Source: Magnetospirillum gryphiswaldense MSR-1 v2
GTDB lineage: Bacteria; Pseudomonadota; Alphaproteobacteria; Rhodospirillales; Magnetospirillaceae
Assembly (NCBI RefSeq): GCF_000513295.1
Contig: NC_023065.1
Coordinates: 620,001-684,000, forward strand
Length of the DNA: 64,000 nt
Direction: 5' to 3'
Shown: positions 1 through 9,271 of the stretch, piece by piece
Layout: each line of letters begins with the position of its first letter
Position numbering within the stretch: position 1 is the stretch's first letter
The notes under the pieces: generated by a model
The model's input: the letters and a program-made list of their open reading frames with translations, nothing else
Database searches by the model: none
Told to the model about the DNA's origin: nothing
Made by a program: the position numbers and the translations under genes

Positions 1-1
1 G

Positions 2-3000
2 GTTTCCGTAGCCTCGGGCAAGGGCACGCTGGCGGTGACCACCGGCGGTGGCGCCAACATCACCGGCGACGGCAGCAATTCGGTGACCATCGTCGGCACC
101 GTGGCGCAGGTGCAGAACGCCCTGTCCAGCGTGACCTATACCCCCACGGCCAATGCCAGCGGCACCGGCTATGCCACGCTGACCATCCAATCCACCGACA
201 ACGGCACCGGCACGCTGAGCGACACCGACACGGTGACCATCGACGTCACCGCGGTGGCCGACACGCCATCCGTCACCAACACCAGCACCACGCCCGGCAC
301 CCAGACCACGTCCGGGCTGGTGCTGTCGCGCAATGCCGCCGACAGCACCGAGGTGACCCATTTCAAGATCACCGGCATCACCAACGGCAATCTGTTCAAG
401 AACAACGGCACCACCGCCATCAACAACGGCGATTTCATCACCTTCGCCGAGGGTAATGCGGGGCTGAAATTCACCCCCACCGGCGGCGGCGATGGCAGTT
501 TCACCGCCCAGGCGTCGACCAGTGCCGCCGATGGCGGTCTGGGCGGCAGCACGGTCAGCGCCGCCATCGCCGTGGGCATGGCGGTAACCAGCCCGACGGT
601 GAATGAAGACACCGATTCGGGTGCCATCACCGTGACCAAGGGTGGGGCCGAGACTCATTTCAAGGTTACCGGCATCACTGGCGGCACGCTTTATTCCGAT
701 GCCGGGTTCACCTCCCAGGTGACCGATGGCAGCTTCATCGCCTATGGCGGCGCCACCGCCAGCCTGTATTTCCGGCCCACCGCCCAACGCAACACCACCA
801 CCGGCGGCAACGGCGCCTTTACCGTGCAGGCGTCGGACGGCACCACTGTCAGCGGCACGGCGGTGACCAGCACCATTACCCTGACCGCCATCGCCGACAC
901 GCCGACGATCAGCAGCCACACCGTCACCGAGGATGCGACATCGCAGGCGGTCACCATCACCCGCTCGGCCAATGACGGGACAGAGACCACCCATTACAAG
1001 GTGACCTCCATCACCGGCGGCACGCTTTATTCTGATGTCGGGCTGACCCAGCAGATCAGCAATAACGGTTTCGTCGCCAGCGGTGGGGCCACCACCACCG
1101 TCTATTTTGTGCCCACGGCCAACCGCAACAGCACCACCGGCGGCAACGCCAGTTTCGCGGTGCAGGCGTCGTCATCCAATGCCGATGGCGGTCTGGGCGG
1201 CAGCACCGCCACCAGCACCATCACCTTGACCCCAGTGGCCGATACGCCCAGCGTCACCAACGCCACTACCAACGAGGACACGCAAAGCAGCTCGGGTCTG
1301 GTGATCAGCCGCAATGCCGGCGACGGGGCGGAAACCACCCATTTCAAGATCACCGCCATCACCGGCGGCACGTTGTACAAGGCCGACGGCACCACCCAGA
1401 TCAGCAACGGCGACTTCATCACCTTCGCCGAGGGCAATGCCGGGCTGAAGTTCAGCCCCACCGCCAATTCCTCCAGCAATGGCAGCTTCGCGGTGGAGGC
1501 ATCCACCGACGGCAGTACGGTCGCCGGATCGTCGGCGATGGCGACGGTGACGGTGAACGCGGTGGCCGACACGCCCGCCATCACCAATACCAGCACCACG
1601 CCCGGCACCCAGACCACATCCGGTCTGGTGCTAAGCCGCGCGGCGGTGGACGGAGCCGAGATAACCCATTTCAAGGTCACCGGCATCACCAACGGTAATC
1701 TGTTCAAGAACAACGGCACCACCGCCATCAACAACGGCGATTTCATCACCTTCGCCGAGGGCAATGCCGGGCTGAAATTCACCCCCACCGGCGGCGGCGA
1801 TGGCAGTTTCACCGCCCAGGCGTCGACCAGTGCCGCCGATGGCGGTCTGGGCGGCAGCACGGTCAATGCCGCCATCGCCGTGGGTGCGGCGGTGGCCAGC
1901 CCGACCCTCAACGAAGACACCGATTCCGGCGCCATCGCCATTACCAAGGGCAATGCCGAGACCCATTACAAGATCACCGGCATCACCGGCGGCGCGCTTT
2001 ACTCCGATGCGGCCTTCACCCAACAGGTCAATAACGGCGATTTCATCGCCCAAGGCGGCGGTGGCGGCAACGCCACCACCACCAACCTGTATTTCCGTCC
2101 CACCGCCAATCGCAATTCCAGCAATGGCGGCGATGGCAGCTTCGTCGTCCAGGCATCGACCTCCAATGCCGATGGCGGGCTGACCGGTAGCCAGATCACC
2201 AGCGCCATCACCCTGACCGCCATCGCCGACACGCCATCGGTCACCAATGCCAGCACGGCGCCCGTCACTCAGACCACCAGCGGGCTGGTTCTCAGCCGTG
2301 CCGCCGGCGACGGGGCGGAAACCACCCATTTCAAGATCACCGGCATCACCGGCGGCACGCTGTACAAAGCCGACGGCACCACCCAGATCACCAACGGCAG
2401 CTTCATCACCTTCGCCGAGGGCAACGCCGGCCTGAAATTCACGCCGTCCAATGGCGCCACTTCGGGGGCCTTCACCGCCCAGGCGGCCAAGGCCGCCAAT
2501 GATGGTGGATTGGGTGGCAGCACGGTCAATGCCGCCATCACCGTCAACACCGCTCCGACGGCCTCTGAGACCGCCTTGACGCCGCCGGGCGGCGACGTCG
2601 GTTCGGCTTATACGTTCACCTTGCCGAACGGCGCCTTCACCGATGCCGATGAAGGCGACACCCTGACCTATAGCGCCAGCGGCCTGCCGCCAGGGCTGAG
2701 CATCAATGCCAATACCGGTGTTATTTCGGGCACCCCGACCAATGCCGGCACCAGCACCGTGACCATCACCGTCACCGATGCCGCCGGGGCGACGGCGACC
2801 AAGACCATGTCCATCACGGTGATGGCGGCCCCAGTGGCGGCACCGCCACCACCACCACCACCGCCGCCGCCGGCTCCGATTCCGGTGCCGCCGCCACCAC
2901 CACCACCGGAACCGCCGCCGCCACCGCCGCCGGCTCCGATTCCGGTGCCGACACCGCCCGCTCTGCCGCCGGTGGAAAGCACCCTGACCCGCCCGGCGAC

Positions 3001-3577
3001 CAATGCCTTCCAGGTGGTTGTCGCCGCCAAGCCGGCCGGGGGCGGCGATGCCCTGGTGATCAACGCGCCCATGCGTGACGCGATCGTGGCCGAGGGTGCG
3101 CGCATCTCGGTGACCATTCCCACCGACACCTTCGCCCATACCAAGGCCGACGCGGTGGTGTCGCTGACGGCGACCCGGGCCAATGGCGCGGCGCTGCCGG
3201 GCTGGATGGCGTTCAATCCCTCCACCGGCACTTTCGAGGGAACACCGCCACCCGGTTTCCGTGGCGAGGTGGTGGTGCGCGTCATCGCCCGCGACAACGA
3301 AGGCCGCCAAGTGGTTCAGACCTTCAAGATCGTCGTCGGCCAGGGCCAGGGCAATGCCGCGCCGGCAGAGGGCGGCCAAGGTGGTGGCGGTCGTGACGGG
3401 GGCCAGGGTGAAGGCCAGGGCCAGGGCGGTCCGCAAGCTCCCGGTCGCACCGGCGACGCATCCCCGGTTGGCCGTCCCGGCCTGACGGCGCAATTGCGGG
3501 CGCTGGGCCAGGATGGCCAGGCGACCAAGCAGGCGGTTTTGTTCAACGCATTGAAGACCAGCGGCAAGGCCGCGTAG
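2..3577 (+). CDS. giant repeat-domain secreted adhesin-like protein, C-terminal part (5' partial)
   Basis: The reading frame is open from the first codon of the window (base 2), so the N-terminus is missing; about 1191 residues are visible. It contains seven tandem modules of about 100 residues, each carrying a THFKITGITGGTL-like motif (near bases 358, 655, 990, 1340, 1667, 1965 and 2328) followed by a GDFITFAEGNAGLKF-like strand. A cadherin/Ig-like putative-Ig domain (bases 2550-2825), a proline-rich hinge (2841-2965), a second Ig-like domain (2970-3345) and a Gly/Gln-rich tail follow. This is the architecture of large surface adhesins exported by type I secretion. The next two genes encode a TolC-like outer membrane factor and a HlyD-like adaptor, which supports that route. 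No RTX nonapeptides are visible in this part. Substrate and binding partner cannot be read from the sequence. Confidence 0.8.
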   Translation, partial: VSVASGKGTLAVTTGGGANITGDGSNSVTIVGTVAQVQNALSSVTYTPTANASGTGYATLTIQSTDNGTGTLSDTDTVTIDVTAVADTPSVTNTSTTPGTQTTSGLVLSRNAADSTEVTHFKITGITNGNLFKNNGTTAINNGDFITFAEGNAGLKFTPTGGGDGSFTAQASTSAADGGLGGSTVSAAIAVGMAVTSPTVNEDTDSGAITVTKGGAETHFKVTGITGGTLYSDAGFTSQVTDGSFIAYGGATASLYFRPTAQRNTTTGGNGAFTVQASDGTTVSGTAVTSTITLTAIADTPTISSHTVTEDATSQAVTITRSANDGTETTHYKVTSITGGTLYSDVGLTQQISNNGFVASGGATTTVYFVPTANRNSTTGGNASFAVQASSSNADGGLGGSTATSTITLTPVADTPSVTNATTNEDTQSSSGLVISRNAGDGAETTHFKITAITGGTLYKADGTTQISNGDFITFAEGNAGLKFSPTANSSSNGSFAVEASTDGSTVAGSSAMATVTVNAVADTPAITNTSTTPGTQTTSGLVLSRAAVDGAEITHFKVTGITNGNLFKNNGTTAINNGDFITFAEGNAGLKFTPTGGGDGSFTAQASTSAADGGLGGSTVNAAIAVGAAVASPTLNEDTDSGAIAITKGNAETHYKITGITGGALYSDAAFTQQVNNGDFIAQGGGGGNATTTNLYFRPTANRNSSNGGDGSFVVQASTSNADGGLTGSQITSAITLTAIADTPSVTNASTAPVTQTTSGLVLSRAAGDGAETTHFKITGITGGTLYKADGTTQITNGSFITFAEGNAGLKFTPSNGATSGAFTAQAAKAANDGGLGGSTVNAAITVNTAPTASETALTPPGGDVGSAYTFTLPNGAFTDADEGDTLTYSASGLPPGLSINANTGVISGTPTNAGTSTVTITVTDAAGATATKTMSITVMAAPVAAPPPPPPPPPPAPIPVPPPPPPPEPPPPPPPAPIPVPTPPALPPVESTLTRPATNAFQVVVAAKPAGGGDALVINAPMRDAIVAEGARISVTIPTDTFAHTKADAVVSLTATRANGAALPGWMAFNPSTGTFEGTPPPGFRGEVVVRVIARDNEGRQVVQTFKIVVGQGQGNAAPAEGGQGGGGRDGGQGEGQGQGGPQAPGRTGDASPVGRPGLTAQLRALGQDGQATKQAVLFNALKTSGKAA
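251..576 (+). repeat. long direct repeat inside the adhesin gene, copy 1 (copy 2 at 1559-1884)
   Basis: Bases 251-576 and 1559-1884 align without gaps at a constant offset of 1308 bp and are nearly identical, far closer to each other than to the other modules of the same gene. This points to a recent duplication or gene conversion. It is a likely site for recombination that changes repeat number in frame. Confidence 0.8.
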
Positions 3578-3601
3578 GGATCATCAAAGGGGGTGTTTGC
3601 A

Positions 3602-5203
3602 ATGATCGGTTTTTCCCGTGCCACGCGTCTGCTGGCCTCCGCGTCCCTGGTCGCCCTGCTGGCCGCCTGCGCCATGACGCCCGAGCCGTTCAGCCCCGAG
3701 CAGCTGGCACAAGCGGCCCGCGACGACCGCGCCGACATGTTCAAGGGCGGTGCGCCGCTTTCCGGTCCGCTGACCGTGTCCGACGCCATCGCCCGGGCGC
3801 TCAAATACAATCTCGACCGTCGGGCCAAGGTGATGGAGGAAGGCCTGGCCCTGGGCCAGACCCAGGTCGACCGCTGGGACATGCTGCCCAAGCTGGCCGC
3901 CAATGCCGGCTTCACCTCGCGCTCGGAACCCAACGCCACGGTATCGCGCGACGTCAAGACCCAGACCACCGGCACCAGCCCCAGCTATTCCACCGACCGC
4001 GACAATTACACCGCTGATCTGGGCCTGTCGTGGAACGTGCTGGATTTCGGCCTCAGCTATTTCACCGCCAAGCAGAACGCCGACCGCGCCCTGATCGCGC
4101 AAGAGCGCAAGCGCAAGACCGTGCACAATCTGGTGCAGGAAGTGCGCTTCGCCTTTTGGCGCGCCGCCGCCCACCAGGAACTGAAGGGTGAGGTGGAAAA
4201 GGCGGTGGCCGAGGCCAAGGTGGCGCTGGACCGGGCCAAGATTGTCGAGCGCGAGAACCTGAAGGCGCCGGCGGAAAGCTTGCGCTATCAGAAATCCCTG
4301 CTGGAAACCCTGCGGCAGCTGACCGCCATCCAGCAGGAATTGTCCACCGCCGAGATCGAGCTGGCCGCCCTGATCAACGCCCCGCCGGGGACCAAACTGG
4401 TGCTGACGGTGCCGGGCGATCTGCAGGTTCCGGCCTGGGAGCTGGAACTGGAGCGCATGGAGGAACTGGCTTTCGCCAACAACGCCGACCTGCGCGAACA
4501 GGGCTATCTGGCCCGGATCAGCGTCAACGACACCCGCAAGGCGATCACCCGGCTGTTTCCCGGCATCACCTTTTCCGCCAGCCGCAATTACGACCACAAT
4601 TCGTTCCTGATGAGCAATCACTGGTACGAGGCCGGGGCCAAGCTCTCGTGGAACCTGATGAACCTGATCAGCGGTCCCGACGCCATCAGCTACGCCGAAA
4701 CCAACGAAGAGGTGGTCAAGTCCAAGCGGCTGGCCCTGCGCATGGCGGTACTGGCCCAGGTGCACGTGTCGGAACGGCAATACCGCAACGCCGTCAGCCA
4801 ATACCAGCAATCGGACGAATTGTGGCGGGTTGATCGGCGGCTTTATGAATTGTCGGCGGCCAAGACCGCCAACGACGCCCAGGGCATGCTGGAACGGGTG
4901 GCGGGCAGCGCCTCGGCCATCGCCTCGGCGCTGCGCCGTTTCCAGACCTATGCCCAGGTCGAGCAATCCTATGCCAAGATGCAGGCCAGCATCGGCCACG
5001 ATCTGATGCCCGACAGCGTCGCCAGCCACGATCTGTCCAGCCTGTCGGCGGTGATCGCCGCCCGCCTGGAGGAATGGGGCCGCCAAGCCCGGCAGGCCAG
5101 CGTCGCCGCCTTGCCCGACACCACGCCGTCCCTGCCGGACGAGCCCGGGCCGCTGGCCGGCCTGGGCCGCTGGTTCGCGGCGGGCAGCGACGGCGCCCGA
5201 TGA
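3602..5203 (+). CDS. TolC-like outer membrane efflux lipoprotein
   Basis: Predicted outer membrane channel of the type I export system that follows the adhesin gene. The ATG at 3602 is preferred over the GTG at 3593 because an AAGGGGG ribosome site lies 8 bases before it. The N-terminus is then a lipoprotein signal with an LLAAC lipobox (Cys near residue 20). The rest shows two long alpha-helical halves typical of the outer membrane efflux family, for example the conserved segment around LSWNVLDFGLSYFTAKQNAD and the matching second-half segment around KLSWNLMNLI. Length (533 aa) is normal for the family. The stop overlaps the start of the adaptor gene in an ATGA, so the two are translationally coupled. 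Confidence 0.85.
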   Translation: MIGFSRATRLLASASLVALLAACAMTPEPFSPEQLAQAARDDRADMFKGGAPLSGPLTVSDAIARALKYNLDRRAKVMEEGLALGQTQVDRWDMLPKLAANAGFTSRSEPNATVSRDVKTQTTGTSPSYSTDRDNYTADLGLSWNVLDFGLSYFTAKQNADRALIAQERKRKTVHNLVQEVRFAFWRAAAHQELKGEVEKAVAEAKVALDRAKIVERENLKAPAESLRYQKSLLETLRQLTAIQQELSTAEIELAALINAPPGTKLVLTVPGDLQVPAWELELERMEELAFANNADLREQGYLARISVNDTRKAITRLFPGITFSASRNYDHNSFLMSNHWYEAGAKLSWNLMNLISGPDAISYAETNEEVVKSKRLALRMAVLAQVHVSERQYRNAVSQYQQSDELWRVDRRLYELSAAKTANDAQGMLERVAGSASAIASALRRFQTYAQVEQSYAKMQASIGHDLMPDSVASHDLSSLSAVIAARLEEWGRQARQASVAALPDTTPSLPDEPGPLAGLGRWFAAGSDGAR

Positions 5204-5919
5204 CAGGCTGGTGGCGGATTCTGCCGCTGCTTTTCGGGCTGGCCGCCCCGGCGGCGGCGCAGGACTTGCGGGCGCAATTAAGCCCGCGCGACTTCACCAC
5301 CTTGGCCGCCGAGATCGGCGCCAAGGTGGAGAAGGTGGGGGCGCGCGAGGGCGAGCGGTTCAAGCGGGGCGACACCCTGATCGCCTTTGACTGTTCCATC
5401 CAGCGGGCGCAGATGGCCGAGGCGCGGGCGGCCTTGGGCGCCACCGAGAAGACGGTGGCGGTGAACACCCGGCTGCTGGAATTGCAGACCATCGGCAAGC
5501 TGGAAAGCGACGTGGCCCAGGCCGAGCGCGACAAGGCCCGCGCCAAGGTCGACGCCAGCGGCGCGGTGCTGGGCAAATGCACGGTGCCCGCCCCCTTCGA
5601 CGGTCGGGTGGTGGAACAGAAGGTCCGCGCCCAGCAATACGTCCAGCCCGGTCAGGCGCTGCTGGACATCCTCGACGACAGCGTGCTGGAGCTGGATTTC
5701 ATCGTGCCGTCCAAATGGCTGGTGTGGCTGAAACCCGGTCACCTCTTCCAGGTGGCCATGGACGAGACCGCCAGGACCTATCCGGTCAAGCTCACCCGCA
5801 TCGGCGCCCGCATCGATCCGGTCAGCCAGTCGGTCAAGGTCACCGGCGCCATCGGCGGCCATTTCCCCGAGCTTGCCGCCGGAATGTCGGGTAAAGTGCT
5901 GCTGTCGCCGCCGCCGTGA
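5200..5919 (+). CDS. HlyD/RND-type periplasmic adaptor (membrane fusion protein)
   Basis: A 239-aa protein with a cleavable signal peptide (AAPAAAQD near residue 20), a short biotinyl-lipoyl-like half (GAKVEKVGAREGERFKRGD), a coiled hairpin (residues about 65-120) and the returning PAPFDGRVV segment typical of efflux adaptors. It starts in an ATGA overlap with the TolC-like gene. It should bridge an inner membrane pump and the outer membrane channel. It is shorter than classical HlyD and lacks a transmembrane anchor, so it resembles RND-type or accessory adaptors. The inner membrane transporter is not adjacent on this side; an ABC transporter end is visible at the far right of the window. Confidence 0.8.
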   Translation: MTGWWRILPLLFGLAAPAAAQDLRAQLSPRDFTTLAAEIGAKVEKVGAREGERFKRGDTLIAFDCSIQRAQMAEARAALGATEKTVAVNTRLLELQTIGKLESDVAQAERDKARAKVDASGAVLGKCTVPAPFDGRVVEQKVRAQQYVQPGQALLDILDDSVLELDFIVPSKWLVWLKPGHLFQVAMDETARTYPVKLTRIGARIDPVSQSVKVTGAIGGHFPELAAGMSGKVLLSPPP

Positions 5920-6375
5920 CCGACATCATCCATGCCTGGCTTGGACAGGAACACCGCATCCTGAAGGCCAAGCGGGCAATTCGCCGCAATCAATCTGGCG
6001 CATACCCTGGTGTCCTATCGTCAGGCGGTGCTGGGATGATGGCGTGCGGGGGCTGCGTCGGTCGAGGCCAATGCGCCCTATGTGCTGTGGCTGGACAAAT
6101 TGGTCCGTCACCTGAAACCCGACCACGCAATCCTGGTGGACGCCAACGACCTGCCAGCCGAACTTCGCGATCAATGGGGCGAGTGGTTGCCCGCCCATGG
6201 GGTGCTGTTGCCATGTGGGCCCGGCTTTCTGCTGTTCGCCCGTGACGATCCCTTCGTCTGGGAAGAAGTCTCGCTGCTGGAACGTCTGGCCGATCTGGTC
6301 AGTCTGACTCGCATGGCGCTGTCCCCGCGCAAGCTTGCCTTCAAGATGTCGACGGGCCGCCTCGCCTGGGCCTGA
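5916..6375 (+). pseudogene. decayed third gene of the export operon
   Basis: A start codon at 5916 overlaps the adaptor stop (GTGA), as expected for a coupled third gene. The reading frame begins MTDIIHAWLGQEHRI, then breaks near 5975. The continuation is readable in another frame (NLAHTLVSYRQAVLG), reaches an in-frame TGA near 6033, and continues as APYVLWLDKLVRHLKPDHAI up to 6375. The segment resembles the accessory HlyD/GAF-type proteins found beside such adaptors, but this assignment is tentative. An IS3-type transposase remnant begins immediately after it, so insertion probably destroyed the 3' part. Confidence 0.55.
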
Positions 6376-6650
6376 AAGAAAGCCACCGACAGCGCTCACG
6401 CCGGCCCCGTCGCCCCCAACGTGCTGGGCCAGGACTTCGCCGCCGGACGGTCCGATCAGAAATGGGGCGCCGACATTTCCTGTATCTGGACGGTGGAGGG
6501 TTGGCTGTATCTGGCCGTCGTCATTGACCTGTTCTCGCGGCGCATCGTCGGCTGGGCCACCAGCGACCGCATGAAGAAGGATCTGGCACAGACCGCCTTG
6601 AACGGCGCCTTGGCCGTGCGGCAACCGACGGTGGGCATCCTCCGTCATTC
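6376..6650 (+). pseudogene. IS3-family OrfB transposase fragment
   Basis: Conceptual translation gives the rve-integrase core start (PVAPNVLGQDFAAG, KWGADISCIWT, WLYLAVVIDLFSRRIVGWA), with the first two catalytic aspartates of the DDE triad. The ends are lost on both sides, so this is a dead remnant. Confidence 0.75.
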
Positions 6651-6699
6651 CGCCCTAGGATATAAAAGCCCATACCGCTTCGAAGCCGAAGCTGCATAA

Positions 6700-6907
6700 A
6701 CGGAAAAACACTCTTCCCAGGAAAGTCCAACGGTACCACGGTGATGTTGTCGGGAACAGCCAGAGCGGCGGCGCCGTGCCATCCGGCGCCGCCGAGGACC
6801 ATGACGATGTGGTCGTCGAGGGTCAAGGTTCTGGCAAATTCGCCCAAGAACAGGTCCATGGCGATGGTGGACACCGTGGGTAAGACTAGGCCGCTCCTCC
6901 CACCCTT
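6700..6907 (-). pseudogene. IS630-family transposase fragment
   Basis: On the minus strand the segment translates as GLVLPTVSTIAMDLFLGEF followed by HIVMVLGGAGWHG and VPDNITVVPLDFPG, the DDE core of IS630 transposases. Where most relatives have a catalytic Asp in the LDQAGWH-type motif this copy has Gly. It abuts the 3' end of rpoH and is truncated on both sides. Confidence 0.65.
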
Positions 6908-6914
6908 GGTGTCG

Positions 6915-7781
6915 TCATCCGACGCTGGCACGGATGCTTTTTTGCAGCTTCTCGAAGGCGCGGACCTCGATCTGGCGCACCCGCTCGCGGCTGATGCCAT
7001 ATTGCTGCGACAGGTCTTCCAAGGTGGCCGGGTCTTCCGTCAGTCGCCGTTGGCTCAGGATCGAGCGTTCACGCTCGTTCAGGGTATCAAGGGCGGTGGA
7101 GAGCAGTTTGCTGCGGATGCCGCGTTCCTGGCGGTCGGCCAGTTCGGTTTCCTGATCGTCGCTTTCATCCACCAGCCAATCCTGCCACTCTCCCTCGCCA
7201 TCCATGCGCACCGGCGCGTTCAGCGAGTGATCGGGGCTGGCCAGACGACGGTTCATGTTAATGACGTCGTTTTCCGGTACGTTTAGCTTGGTGGCGATGG
7301 AGGTCACCGTTTCCTGCGGCAGATCGCCTTCGTCCATGGCCTGCATCTGGCCCTTCAGCTTGCGCAGGTTGAAGAACAGCTTTTTCTGCGCGGCGGTGGT
7401 GCCCATCTTCACCAGCGACCACGAATGCAGGATGTATTCCTGCACCGCCGCCCGAATCCACCACATGGCATAGGTGGCCAGACGGAAGCCGCGATCGGGG
7501 TCGAAGCGTTTGACCGCCTGCATCATCCCCACATTGCCTTCGGAAATCAGCTCGCCCAGCGGCAGGCCATAACCGCGATAGCCCATGGCGATCTTGGCGA
7601 CCAGACGCAAATGGCTGGTGATCAGGCGGTCGGCGGCCTCGAAGTCGCCGTGTTCACGGTAACGCTTGGCCAGCTGGTATTCCTCTGTCGGTTCCAGCAT
7701 GGGGAACTTGCGGATTTCCTGCAGGTAGCGCGAGAGGTTGCCCTCTGGGGCCAGCGACAGGGAGGTGGGGATTGCCGTCAT
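6915..7781 (-). CDS. rpoH: RNA polymerase heat-shock sigma factor (sigma-32)
   Basis: A 288-aa sigma factor that directs RNA polymerase to heat-shock promoters. Visible are region 2 (LISEGNVGMMQAVKRFDP and ATYAMWWIRAAVQEYIL, residues about 80-125), the RpoH-specific box QKKLFFNLRKLKG just after it, and a region 4 helix-turn-helix near the C-terminus (EDLSQQYGISRERVRQIEVRA). The RpoH box separates it from housekeeping and stationary-phase sigmas. The start is supported by a GAGGAGA ribosome site. It lies 137 bp downstream of rluD on the same strand, a common alphaproteobacterial order. IS debris sits directly at its 3' end but the gene is intact. Confidence 0.95.
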   Translation of the reverse strand: MTAIPTSLSLAPEGNLSRYLQEIRKFPMLEPTEEYQLAKRYREHGDFEAADRLITSHLRLVAKIAMGYRGYGLPLGELISEGNVGMMQAVKRFDPDRGFRLATYAMWWIRAAVQEYILHSWSLVKMGTTAAQKKLFFNLRKLKGQMQAMDEGDLPQETVTSIATKLNVPENDVINMNRRLASPDHSLNAPVRMDGEGEWQDWLVDESDDQETELADRQERGIRSKLLSTALDTLNERERSILSQRRLTEDPATLEDLSQQYGISRERVRQIEVRAFEKLQKSIRASVG

Positions 7782-7918
7782 CTCTCGTCTCCTCGTCCCG
7801 GGAAGCGTCGGCGGGGCCTCTCATCCCGCCGCCAACCTCCTGTACGTCATGCACAAGTGGTATCACATCTGCCTGAAAAGGAGAATGCCAGAGTTCAGCA
7901 CTCAAGTATAATTAAAAA

Positions 7919-8902
7919 TTATATAGCCTCTAAAAGTGATACTAGCTCATTGAAATCATCCGGAATCTGGCTTTCAAACTTTAGCATAACCCCACTATTT
8001 GGATGGATAAATCCGAGTACCGAGGCGTGCAAGGCTTGGCGTGGGAACTCCAGCAAGGCAAGGCGGGCTTGGTCGGGCAGGTGCTTGACCTTGGCCGATC
8101 GGGCACGGCCATAGGTCTGGTCGCCGACCAGGGGATGGCCGATCGAGGTCATGTGGACGCGAATCTGATGGGTCCGTCCGGTGGCCAAGCGGCATTCCAC
8201 CAGCGAGACGGCGCCGCCGGCGAAACTGCGCAGCACGCGATAGCGGGTCAGCGCCGGTTTGCCGCCATGGCTGACGATGGCCATTTTCTTGCGATCCTGG
8301 GGCGAGCGTCCGATATTGCCGTGGATTTCGCCCTGGGCCGGCATGGGGACGCCCCAGACCAGGGCGCGATAGGCCCGTTCCAGCGAGTGGACACTGAATT
8401 GCTCGGCCAGGCCGTGATGGGCACGGTCGTTCTTGGCCACCACCAACAGGCCGCTGGTGTCCTTGTCGATGCGGTGGACGATACCCGGACGCTTGACGCC
8501 GCCGATGCCCGACAGCGATTCGCCGCAATGGGCCAGCAGGGCATTGACCAGGGTGTGATCCGGGCTGCCGGGGGCAGGGTGGACCACCAATCCCGGCGGC
8601 TTATCGATGACGATCAGATCATCGTCTTCATAGGCGACGCTCAAATCCATGGCCTGGGGCAGGGGATCGGCGGGACGTTCGGGGGGGATGGCGACGACGA
8701 AACACTGACCGGGTTTGACCCTGGCGGATGCGTCCGTTATGGTCTGCCCGGCAGCCGAAACCCGGCTATCGTCGATCAACCCCTTGATGCGGGTGCGCGA
8801 CAGGTCGGGCAGGCGTGCCGACAGCCATTTATCCAGCCGGCTTCCTGCTTCATCGGTGGTGACGGCGTCGGGAGTAAGCAGGGTGTCGGCTGGGTCGGTC
8901 AA
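7919..8902 (-). CDS. rluD: 23S rRNA pseudouridine synthase, RluD/RluA family
   Basis: Catalyses uridine to pseudouridine conversion in 23S rRNA. An S4 RNA-binding domain at the N-terminus (SRLDKWLSARLPDLSRTRIK) is followed by the catalytic domain with the family signature HRIDKDTSGLLVVAKN carrying the catalytic Asp, and the RTHQIRVHM motif. The frame is open upstream to 9133, but that part runs under the divergent gene and has no homologous look. There is no in-frame ATG before the S4 domain, so I place the start at a TTG (8902) with a GAAAAG ribosome site; ATT or a later codon is possible. It is followed by rpoH on the same strand. Confidence 0.88.
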   Translation of the reverse strand: MTDPADTLLTPDAVTTDEAGSRLDKWLSARLPDLSRTRIKGLIDDSRVSAAGQTITDASARVKPGQCFVVAIPPERPADPLPQAMDLSVAYEDDDLIVIDKPPGLVVHPAPGSPDHTLVNALLAHCGESLSGIGGVKRPGIVHRIDKDTSGLLVVAKNDRAHHGLAEQFSVHSLERAYRALVWGVPMPAQGEIHGNIGRSPQDRKKMAIVSHGGKPALTRYRVLRSFAGGAVSLVECRLATGRTHQIRVHMTSIGHPLVGDQTYGRARSAKVKHLPDQARLALLEFPRQALHASVLGFIHPNSGVMLKFESQIPDDFNELVSLLEAI

Positions 8903-8950
8903 GGGATCGATCTTTTCATCAATGTATTTTGCGGGATTGAATCTTAAGCT

Positions 8951-9271
8951 ATGAAAGCGATCAAGGCCCTGGTGGCGTTCATGGGCGCGTTGCTGGTTGC
9001 GGGTTTGGCCCTGCTTGGCTGGGGGTTGTACTCCCAGTCGGGAAAAATGGCTACCAAGGCCAAGCCGCCCGCCATCGTCAGCGGTGATTTTGGCGCGGTG
9101 TCTGTGCCGTTGCCGGCAGGAGCGCAGGTGCAACAGGCGCTGGTGGCCGGTGACCGGGTGGTGTTGCGCATCACTGGCGGCGGCCCCGAGCGACTGATCG
9201 TGCTGGACCCGTCTTCTGGGGCCATCGCCGGCAGTTTTGTCCTTACCTTGGAGGCACCGGGGCCGCGATGA
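8951..9271 (+). CDS. small membrane-anchored protein next to rluD
   Basis: A 106-aa protein with one N-terminal transmembrane helix (residues about 8-28, LVAFMGALLVAGLALLGWGL) and a periplasmic domain with short beta-like repeats (GDRVVLRITGGGPERLIVLD). It is divergent from rluD, and its stop overlaps the JAMM-protease start (ATGA), so the two are co-translated. The position and look match a small uncharacterised alphaproteobacterial family found beside rluD (DUF6476-like, from memory). Function unknown. Confidence 0.7.
   Translation: MKAIKALVAFMGALLVAGLALLGWGLYSQSGKMATKAKPPAIVSGDFGAVSVPLPAGAQVQQALVAGDRVVLRITGGGPERLIVLDPSSGAIAGSFVLTLEAPGPR

Noticed and set aside
1631-3493. 620-aa open frame on the minus strand
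   Set aside because: It is antisense to the repeat adhesin, is low-complexity (Gly, Arg, His) and has no start signal or domain; high GC leaves such shadow frames open.
3584-5086. 500-aa minus-strand open frame
   Set aside because: Shadow of the TolC-like gene; the plus frame has a lipoprotein signal and family motifs.
6741-7286. 181-aa plus-strand frame
   Set aside because: Antisense to rpoH, which has all sigma-32 motifs.
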